From contig DIHU01000224.1 in assembly GCA_002420315.1 (NCBI GenBank), forward strand, positions 1 to 30,282: a stretch of DNA of 30,282 nt. Direction: 5' to 3'. The DNA comes from Akkermansiaceae bacterium UBA5688. Lineage in GTDB: Bacteria; Verrucomicrobiota; Verrucomicrobiia; Verrucomicrobiales; Akkermansiaceae. Of the stretch, positions 24,235 to 30,282 are shown piece by piece. The position numbers and the translations under genes were made by a program. The notes below the pieces were generated by a model. The model saw nothing but the letters and a program-made list of their open reading frames with translations, ran no database searches and had not been told where the DNA came from. Position 1 is the stretch's first letter. Every line of letters begins with the position of its first letter.

Positions 24235-25092
24235 ATGAAATTGACCCGATTTTACGAGAATGGCGCGATCGTGCCTGGTGTTCTTGTTTCTGAAGACGAG
24301 ATCCTGAATTGTGCTGACTTTGGCGAAGACTGGGGTGAAGCGTTTTTTGAAAACAATGGTTTGAAAAGGCTTGAGAAGTTTTTGCAAGAGCTTGGAGATT
24401 CGTTGCCTCGGGTGGATGCCGAAGGTGTGATTCTGGCTCCGGCAGTGGCCCGGCCTTCAAAGATCGTTTGTATTGGATTGAACTATGCTTCGCACGCCGA
24501 GGAGGCTGGGATGGAAGCTCCGAGTGAACCGGTTGTGTTTTTTAAGGCTACGACGGCTTGGGCTGGTCCCAATGATGACATCGTTATTCCTCGCGATTCA
24601 AATAAAACGGATTGGGAAGTAGAGTTAGCGGTGGTGATCGGAAAGCGAGCGAAGTATGTGAGCGAGGATGAAGCTCTGAATTATGTTGCTGGTTATGGAG
24701 TTCATAATGACTACTCCGAGCGCGAGTGGCAGTTAGAGAAAGGTGGACAATGGGTGAAAGGAAAATCAGCTGACACCTATGCGCCGTTTGGGCCTTATTT
24801 GGCGACCAGTGATGAGGTTTCAAATCCGAATGATCTGCGTCTATGGTTAAATCTAAATGGTGAGCAGCTGCAGGATGGCTCTACTTCTGATTTTATTTTC
24901 AATATCCAGCAAGTAGTGAGTTATTTGAGCCGTTACATGACTCTTCTACCGGGAGATGTCATTTCGACAGGAACCCCGGCTGGAGTTGGTTTAGGGTTTG
25001 ATCCTCCAATGTATTTAAAAGAGGGCGATGTGGTTGAACTTGGAATAGACGGTTTGGGAATGCAGAAACAAGTGGCCGTCAAGGAGCGATAG
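24235..25092 (+). CDS. FAH-family hydrolase, probable 2,4-diketo-3-deoxy-L-fuconate hydrolase
   Basis: A 285-residue fumarylacetoacetate-hydrolase family enzyme. In the oxidative L-fucose pathway this family cleaves 2,4-diketo-3-deoxy-L-fuconate to pyruvate and L-lactate. After an N-terminal domain of about 70 residues comes the FAH core: CIGLNYASHAEEAG (79-92), the metal ligands Glu128 and Glu130 in DWEVELAVVIG and Asp159 in HNDYSER, KSADTYAPFGPYL, and STGTPAGVGLGF. The protein is typical in length. It lies 13 bases after the SDR gene and four bases before the dehydratase gene, which makes the fucose assignment much firmer than the family alone would. Confidence 0.88.
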   Translation: MKLTRFYENGAIVPGVLVSEDEILNCADFGEDWGEAFFENNGLKRLEKFLQELGDSLPRVDAEGVILAPAVARPSKIVCIGLNYASHAEEAGMEAPSEPVVFFKATTAWAGPNDDIVIPRDSNKTDWEVELAVVIGKRAKYVSEDEALNYVAGYGVHNDYSEREWQLEKGGQWVKGKSADTYAPFGPYLATSDEVSNPNDLRLWLNLNGEQLQDGSTSDFIFNIQQVVSYLSRYMTLLPGDVISTGTPAGVGLGFDPPMYLKEGDVVELGIDGLGMQKQVAVKER

Positions 25093-25096
25093 AGGC

Positions 25097-26428
25097 ATGA
25101 AAATAATTTCGGCAAAAGTCACAGATCTTCGGGTGCCAACATCGGACAAGATGTTGGGGTCTGATCCTTTTCACAAGGCGCCGGATTACTCATCAGCTGT
25201 CTTGCATCTAGAGACTGATGGTGGGCTACGGGGCGTGTCGGTGGTTTTCACAGTTGGGGCCGGGACTGACTGGATTGGCCATGGTATAAAAGACCTAGCG
25301 ACCTTGATTGTCGGTTCTACCTTAGAGGAGTTTTGCGAAGCCCCGGTCAAGCTTTACCGAAGGCTGAATGATCACCACCAATTGCGATGGTTACATGATG
25401 GGGTGTTTCGTATGGCGTGCGGGGCTATCATTAACGCAATGTGGGATTTATGGGCTAAAGCCGAGAAGAAACCACTTTGGAAGCTTCTCGTAGACCTCGA
25501 GTCGAAGTTTGTAGTCGATTGTATCGACTGGAGAAATCTGAAAGACGCTTTAACTCCCGAAGAGGCGTTAAAGATTTTGGATAAGGCTGGTGAAACAAAG
25601 GCGGCTCGTGAGAAGGCGATGGGCCAGCTTGGGCCGAAAGCATACTGCACCGCTGGATGGCTTGGGCTGAGTGATGAGGCGATTTTAGCAACGGTTCGTA
25701 AGCTTCAGGAGGAAGGCTTTGACGCCTTCAAAGTGAAGGTAGGATTAAATTCTTCCGAGGACGTGGCGCGGATTAAGTTCATGCGGGAAGCGATTGGAAA
25801 TGATCAGTCGCTTATGGTGGATGCCAATCAATTTTGGGGAGTCGGAGAGGCCAAGGAACATGTCGCAAACTATGGACCGTTCGGATTGAAGTGGGTGGAG
25901 GAACCCATCGCACGGGATGACGTTCTCGGGTATCTTGAGCTTTCTGAGAGCTTCAAAAAGGAATCGTTTCAGTTTGCTTGTGGTGAGCACGCAGCTTCTC
26001 CGGTGATTTTTAAGCAGCTTCTTAAAAGTGGAGCGGTTGGGTATTGTCAAATTGATGCCGTAAGGGTGTCTGGGGTGAATGATGTGATGGCGATCATTTT
26101 GATGGCGGCAAAGTTTGGTGTGCCGGTTTGTCCGCATGGGGGAGGGATCGCGCTTTGCAATATGATTCAGCATTATGGGATATGGGATCAAATTGCGGTG
26201 AGCGGCCATTCCAAGACGCAATTGGTGGAGTATATTGATTTTCTTCAAGATGCAGTAGAGCAACCGGTAAGGATGAAAGATGGGCACTACCTTGCTCCTG
26301 AGGCTCCTGGATGGGGCTTAGAATTCCGGGAGGAATTCCTGAGGGACCATACCTTTCCAAGTGGGAAAATTTGGAGTAGCCGACCAAAAGAAAAGTGTGG
26401 AGTTCACTTTGAATTTGAAACGGATTAG
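25097..26428 (+). CDS. L-fuconate dehydratase (enolase superfamily)
   Basis: A 443-residue mandelate-racemase-type enolase superfamily enzyme, almost the same length as the characterised Xanthomonas L-fuconate dehydratase. It removes water from L-fuconate to give 2-keto-3-deoxy-L-fuconate. The active site is complete: Lys212 and Lys214 (FKVKVG), metal ligands Asp242 (VDANQ), Glu268/Glu269 (WVEEP) and Glu297 (CGEHAA), and the His-Asp dyad Asp320 (QIDAVRVSG) and His347 (CPHGGGI). The N-terminal segment LRVPTSDKMLGSDPFHKAPDYS and the insert DCIDWRNLKDALTPEEA are diagnostic of this subgroup. It sits between the FAH hydrolase (4-base gap) and the second SDR (11-base gap). Confidence 0.95.
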   Translation: MKIISAKVTDLRVPTSDKMLGSDPFHKAPDYSSAVLHLETDGGLRGVSVVFTVGAGTDWIGHGIKDLATLIVGSTLEEFCEAPVKLYRRLNDHHQLRWLHDGVFRMACGAIINAMWDLWAKAEKKPLWKLLVDLESKFVVDCIDWRNLKDALTPEEALKILDKAGETKAAREKAMGQLGPKAYCTAGWLGLSDEAILATVRKLQEEGFDAFKVKVGLNSSEDVARIKFMREAIGNDQSLMVDANQFWGVGEAKEHVANYGPFGLKWVEEPIARDDVLGYLELSESFKKESFQFACGEHAASPVIFKQLLKSGAVGYCQIDAVRVSGVNDVMAIILMAAKFGVPVCPHGGGIALCNMIQHYGIWDQIAVSGHSKTQLVEYIDFLQDAVEQPVRMKDGHYLAPEAPGWGLEFREEFLRDHTFPSGKIWSSRPKEKCGVHFEFETD

Positions 26429-26439
26429 TATTTAACGTT

Positions 26440-27204
26440 ATGGATTTAGAGCTCAAAGAGAAAGTAGTCGTAATAACGGGTGGTTCTAGGGGCATTGGCG
26501 CAGCTTGTGTCGAGGGTTTTGCCGCCGAAGGAGCGATTCCAGTTATCGTAGGTCGGTCGATGGAAGATGGCCGCGCCCTCATTAAGAAGTTGGGAAGAGG
26601 TCTTATGATTGAAGCCGAGCTCACTTCGGAGGAAGCCTGTGACAAGGCAATCTTCAAAGTCATTGAGACTTACGGTCGAATTGATGGAGTGGTTCATAAC
26701 GCAGGAGTCAATGATCGAGTTTCTCTGCGAAGTGGAGTGGATGATTTTGTGGACTCGTTACAAAAGAATCTTGTACATGTTTATGCGCTCACTCACTTCG
26801 CTCTCGATGCTCTGATCGAGACGAAGGGTTTCATTGTGAATATTTCATCAAAAGTTCCTGAAACTGGACAGGGAGAAACCTCGGGGTATGCAGCTTCAAA
26901 AGGAGCGATGAATGCTCTGACACGTGAATGGGCTCTTGATCTCGCGGAATTCGGGATCAGAGTGAATGCGGTGGCTCCAGCCGAAGTCTTGACGCCAATG
27001 TATGAAGCGTGGGCCCAGGGAAAGGAAGATCCCAAGGGCTTTTTGACGGAAGTTTGCGAGCGAATTCCTTTGGGCCAACGAATGACGAGCGCGAAGGAAA
27101 TCGCGAATACCGTTGTATTTTTGGCTTCCGGGAAATCTGGCCATACCACGGGGCAGATTGTTTACCCTGATGGTGGCTATGTGCACCTAGATCGGTCGTA
27201 TTAG
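26440..27204 (+). CDS. SDR oxidoreductase, probable L-fucose dehydrogenase
   Basis: A 254-residue short-chain dehydrogenase. The nucleotide motif TGGSRGIG is at 13-20, Arg39 (VGRS) after the second strand suggests NADP preference, and the catalytic residues are Ser137, Tyr150 and Lys154 (YAASK). The N-terminus MDLELKEKVVVITGG and the C-terminus DGGYVHLDRSY, with APAEVLTPMYEAW, match the L-fucose dehydrogenases of Burkholderia as I remember them. It would oxidise L-fucose to the lactone. It is the last gene of the operon. The division of labour with the other SDR is inferred from these signatures. Confidence 0.85.
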   Translation: MDLELKEKVVVITGGSRGIGAACVEGFAAEGAIPVIVGRSMEDGRALIKKLGRGLMIEAELTSEEACDKAIFKVIETYGRIDGVVHNAGVNDRVSLRSGVDDFVDSLQKNLVHVYALTHFALDALIETKGFIVNISSKVPETGQGETSGYAASKGAMNALTREWALDLAEFGIRVNAVAPAEVLTPMYEAWAQGKEDPKGFLTEVCERIPLGQRMTSAKEIANTVVFLASGKSGHTTGQIVYPDGGYVHLDRSY

Positions 27205-27327
27205 AATATGATCAAAAAAATTAAGATCGCGAGAGAAGGGGTGCGAGCAAGTGGTTCGGTCAGTCCACCTGTTTTCGTGATTTGTGACGGGTTGCAATTT
27301 TGCGCGCGCCGGGCAGAATCTTTTTAA

Positions 27328-28107
27328 ATGATCGTTCTTCTGTCACCTGCTAAGTCGTTGGATTATGGATCGCCGCTTTTGAGCAAGCGTTCCACCAAGC
27401 CGCGTTTCATTGAGGATTCCGCTGAACTTATTTCGCGCCTGCGGAAACTTTCGGTAGGGGATGTGGGTAGCTTGATGTCGATCAGTGCTAAGTTAGCGCA
27501 GTTAAATCACGATCGTTTTGCGACTTGGGAGAAGGAATTTACTAAAGAAAACTCCCGCCCTGCAATTTTGGCTTTCACCGGTGATGTTTACCAGGGGATG
27601 GAGCTAGATCACTGGGACAAGGCGGATTTTGATTTGGCGCAGAAGAGGATTCGAATTCTTTCCGGGCTATATGGTGTGTTGCGGCCGTTAGATTTAATGC
27701 AGCCCTATCGTCTCGAAATGGGGACAAAGTTCACCAACAAGAAAGGAAAAAATCTATATGAGTTTTGGGGCGGTTCGCTGACGAAGTCCTTGAATGCCGA
27801 TTTGAAAAAATCGGGATCTAACTATGTGGTCAATCTTGCCTCGAACGAATATTTTTCAGCGGTCAAAAAGAAGGATCTTAATGGAGAGCTTATCACGCCG
27901 GTCTTTAAGGACGAAAAGAATGGGAAATTTAAAATCATCTCCTTTTTTGCTAAGAAGGCGAGAGGGATGATGGCAGACCATATTATACGCAGCGGAGTCA
28001 CCAGCCCCAAAGACTTACAGAGATTTAAAACTGCCGGTTATCGCTACTCCAAGCAAGATTCTGATGAATCCAATCTTGTGTTCCTGCGCAAAGAAGGTGC
28101 GGCTTAA
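27328..28107 (+). CDS. yaaA: Peroxide stress protein YaaA (DUF328)
   Basis: YaaA family, 259 residues, the usual length. In E. coli YaaA limits free iron during hydrogen peroxide stress, and it binds DNA; its molecular activity is still debated. The family start MIVLLSPAKSLDY, the FTGDVYQGM segment, ILSGLYGVLRPLDLMQPYRLEMGT and the C-terminal FFAKKARGMMADHIIR are all clear. There is a 123-base gap after the fucose operon. Its stop codon abuts the stop codon of the following convergent gene with no base between. No OxyR-like site was recognised upstream. Confidence 0.95.
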   Translation: MIVLLSPAKSLDYGSPLLSKRSTKPRFIEDSAELISRLRKLSVGDVGSLMSISAKLAQLNHDRFATWEKEFTKENSRPAILAFTGDVYQGMELDHWDKADFDLAQKRIRILSGLYGVLRPLDLMQPYRLEMGTKFTNKKGKNLYEFWGGSLTKSLNADLKKSGSNYVVNLASNEYFSAVKKKDLNGELITPVFKDEKNGKFKIISFFAKKARGMMADHIIRSGVTSPKDLQRFKTAGYRYSKQDSDESNLVFLRKEGAA

Positions 28108-30282
28108 CTAGTTGACGTAGGGTCGGGCCTGTTTGATGGAGATCTTACCTGACTCAGTAATTTTGAATTCGATCTCCATAGCGAAATCTCTATTGAACCG
28201 TTCGTTGTAGAGTGTTTTGAAGCGTGCATTGACGACTTTCAAATTCTCGACAAGGTCCAGAACTTGACGCCGAGTTAGGACGGTTTCGCCTTCTGGGACC
28301 TGGTTGGAGTAACGAATATATTGAATTTCGAATTGGGAGTTTCCGAAAAACTTCGCAGCGAGGAGCTCCTCTGGAGTAGAGTTAACTTCGGGGTTAGTAA
28401 CTAGATTTTCTCCAGCCTGAGCATTAAAGTAGTATCCTTCCCAGTCAGGATCGAAGATGTTTTTTGCGACAGCGACGCCGTTAGATTGCTCGTTTTTCTG
28501 ATTAGGGTGAACGAGGATTCCCATGGCAGAAGAGAGGTGATTGATACGATAAAATTCGCGTTCCTCGTAAGCGCGGTAGTTCCAAAGGCTGGCCCAGACC
28601 TGTTTGACGCTTTTACTGATATGGCCTTCGTCTTCCTTGTGGGTGAATGAGTCGTAAAGACCAGCGCCATTGAAACTGGTGGTATCCTCCGCGTTGGCGC
28701 TGGAGCGAAGGCGCGGAGTAATATTAGGGGGCAAGTTATTTTGAAGTTCGGTCAGTTCTCTATACATCCATGGGGGCATAGTGCTTTTATTTTTTATGCG
28801 ATCACGGAAGTTGGATAAAAGTGATTCCCGAAGTGCAGGATTACTTTTGAAGTCCGCATTAGAGATCATCGCCGCCACCTCCGGATAGAAGCGGTTGTGA
28901 ATCATGAATTCGTGGTAAAAATGGAAGGGGATTGCAAAGCCATCAGGTGCGTTGTTCGGGAAAAGTCGTCGCAACTCAGCAACATTGGCGGCCTTTCCCC
29001 CAAATGAATCGCTCTCTGAGAAAGCGATCCCAGAGAGTGCCGTGATTTTGGTTTCACTTAGGTCCCGGGGCGGAGAGGATGACTTGGTTGGGCGGATCGA
29101 CTCAAAGTAGTCCTCGACCTCGTCTTGGGTTGCTACCCTGATTTCGAACCCTTCTGCGGAGACATGGTAGTAAATATTTTGGCCTATGAGAGGCGCGATT
29201 TCGGGGTGGTTGGCAGCGTCTTCAATATAGGAGTTGGGAGTGTCGTTCTGTTGGGCTTTGAGATTGACGTGTGAGAGCGGTGTTTGGGGGACTTCGGTAA
29301 TGATTCCCGAGACATAGGTAAGGTCGTTGGGAAGATTTTTGAAGATCACAATGTCGCGGGCGGAAAGAGTTTCCGTTCCAGTTGAGGCAACAAGGCGTCC
29401 GAAAGCTTCTTGTTGATTCATGGGCTGATAGGTAGTGCTGGAGAAAAGATTGTCAGTCTCGATCGTATGAATTGAAGAGGCGTCGTAGCGGGCTTGGTTT
29501 GCCCTTTGGAGTTGGCGCTGGGTTTCGCTGGGAGCGTGGTAGGCGAGGCGGGAGATGAAGGGCGCATTCTTCGCGATCATTTCGTAAGCCAGTTCGATCC
29601 ATTCGAAGGCCACGGGATCTGTGGGCCAGAATTCGAGGGTATAAATTCCTTTGGAGCCATCGGGTGCGATGTAGTTATCATGCGAGACAAGGGATCCGGC
29701 GAGATTTTGGCGATTTACGGCGCTAATGTAGGTATTGCGCGTGAACTCGTTATAGTTCCGGGGGAAATTAAGAACGTTGATAGCGAAATCGTAGTGGTGT
29801 TGGTTTTGGTTAATATTAAAAAAGTAGAGTTCGGGATTCGTGCGAATGTTGGTAATGAGGAATTTAACTTCCCTTACGTTTTGAGCTCCGGGGAAATTGT
29901 CGCGTTTGGAAAGAGAATTGTAGTTTTCCTCGGTGGCGAGGAAGATGTTGCCGTCGAGAATTGAGATGGGGTTGGCTGGGTTGAGACCATGCCCTAGTGC
30001 AAGCTCATCGACATCACTGCGCCCATCGCCATCGGAGTCCAAAGGGAACCGGTTGGAAATTCGCTCAAGTTTGTAGAACCCGTTGGGTCGGGGTAAGACA
30101 GAGTCGCTAAGAATTGCCGATTTGCTTCCAGACGGGGATTTGAGGTCGACGGTTTGCCATGTTTGGAGGTCCCGTGATCGGAGCAGGCGAAAGTAGTGGG
30201 AAGGAGAAGGTTGGGAGCTGACTTCAAACTTTCCTTGCTCTCCGAGCGAAATGTCCTCCAAAACCTGCCCTGAAAGGGTGCT
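28108..30282 (-). CDS. PEP/pyruvate-dikinase-like protein with calcium-type repeat (5' end beyond window)
   Basis: Partial: 724 residues are visible and the frame stays open to the window edge, so the true start lies outside; the TTG at 30261 is not a natural start. Numbering from there: a thrombospondin-3-like calcium motif, DSDGDGRSDVDEL, is at 75-87. A PEP-utilising mobile domain lies around 303-375, with His331 in TPLSHVNL. The ATP-binding PPDK_N domain runs from GGKAANVAEL (421-430) through RSSANAEDTTSFNGAGLYDSF (519-539) to QARPY near the end. The order, mobile histidine domain before ATP-binding domain, is that of some secreted PEP-synthase-like proteins and glucan water dikinases, not classical PPS. 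The repeat suggests export. Substrate unknown. Confidence 0.85.
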   Translation of the reverse strand, partial: STLSGQVLEDISLGEQGKFEVSSQPSPSHYFRLLRSRDLQTWQTVDLKSPSGSKSAILSDSVLPRPNGFYKLERISNRFPLDSDGDGRSDVDELALGHGLNPANPISILDGNIFLATEENYNSLSKRDNFPGAQNVREVKFLITNIRTNPELYFFNINQNQHHYDFAINVLNFPRNYNEFTRNTYISAVNRQNLAGSLVSHDNYIAPDGSKGIYTLEFWPTDPVAFEWIELAYEMIAKNAPFISRLAYHAPSETQRQLQRANQARYDASSIHTIETDNLFSSTTYQPMNQQEAFGRLVASTGTETLSARDIVIFKNLPNDLTYVSGIITEVPQTPLSHVNLKAQQNDTPNSYIEDAANHPEIAPLIGQNIYYHVSAEGFEIRVATQDEVEDYFESIRPTKSSSPPRDLSETKITALSGIAFSESDSFGGKAANVAELRRLFPNNAPDGFAIPFHFYHEFMIHNRFYPEVAAMISNADFKSNPALRESLLSNFRDRIKNKSTMPPWMYRELTELQNNLPPNITPRLRSSANAEDTTSFNGAGLYDSFTHKEDEGHISKSVKQVWASLWNYRAYEEREFYRINHLSSAMGILVHPNQKNEQSNGVAVAKNIFDPDWEGYYFNAQAGENLVTNPEVNSTPEELLAAKFFGNSQFEIQYIRYSNQVPEGETVLTRRQVLDLVENLKVVNARFKTLYNERFNRDFAMEIEFKITESGKISIKQARPYVN

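Noticed and set aside
27205..27327. Search for a terminator of the fucose operon
   Set aside because: Only GTGG/CCAC with a ten-base loop was found; not convincing. The G/C-rich GCGCGCGCC before yaaA is not symmetric with a T run either.

Overview
The window looks like chromosomal DNA from a marine-type member of the Verrucomicrobiota (order Verrucomicrobiales or close). This is inferred from gene content, not from a marker-gene tree. The main clues are a giant exported PVC-type haem-binding protein, a TAT-exported Gfo/Idh/MocA oxidoreductase, a formylglycine sulfatase, a VCBS/FG-GAP protein, the rpmH-rnpA-yidD-yidC cluster without dnaA beside it, and mostly weak or absent Shine-Dalgarno sites. 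Coding density is high. After start codons are moved to signal peptides or conserved N-termini, no gap exceeds 300 bases; the longest are 12267-12550, 23200-23471 and 15297-15539. No tRNA, rRNA, CRISPR array, insertion sequence or phage gene was seen.

Layout. 19-6345: a secreted sulfatase (minus), then on the plus strand a secreted HEAT-like hypothetical, a Gfo/Idh/MocA oxidoreductase, a rhomboid protease and a two-domain thioredoxin-fold protein. 6428-8768: a hexose-phosphate mutarotase-like protein, an exported thioredoxin (minus), the RdgB house-cleaning pyrophosphatase and a tiny lipoprotein. 8779-12266 (minus): a GH78-like protein lacking the catalytic segments, a single-HKD phospholipase D-like protein and an exported helical hypothetical. 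12475-15381 (minus): rpmH-rnpA-yidD-yidC with a candidate promoter and a strong intrinsic terminator. 15540-17717: a small membrane protein, trpB (minus) and purN. 17766-23199 (minus): a tight three-gene operon of a degenerate SGNH protein, a PVC-type haem protein and a VCBS-repeat protein. 23472-27204 (plus): a four-gene non-phosphorylative L-fucose catabolic operon. 27328-30282: yaaA, then (minus) a large PEP/pyruvate-dikinase-like protein cut by the window edge.

How the genes fit together. The fucose operon encodes an L-fucose dehydrogenase-like SDR, L-fuconate dehydratase, a 2-keto-3-deoxy-fuconate dehydrogenase-like SDR and a FAH-family diketo-acid hydrolase, a nearly complete route from L-fucose to pyruvate and lactate. 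No lactonase, transporter or regulator is present here. Together with the sulfatase this fits a degrader of sulfated, fucose-rich polysaccharides, but the sulfatase lies 20 kb away and its substrate is not known. The rpmH-yidC block handles ribosome and RNase P assembly and membrane-protein insertion.

The less ordinary items are the GH78-like protein without its acid and base segments, the SGNH protein with substituted catalytic residues fixed in an operon with the haem protein, the dikinase-like protein carrying an extracellular-type calcium repeat, the extended L34 protein, and interlocked inverted repeats in the fucose promoter region. I did not find convincing evidence of a wholly new system such as a defence island or novel mobile element.
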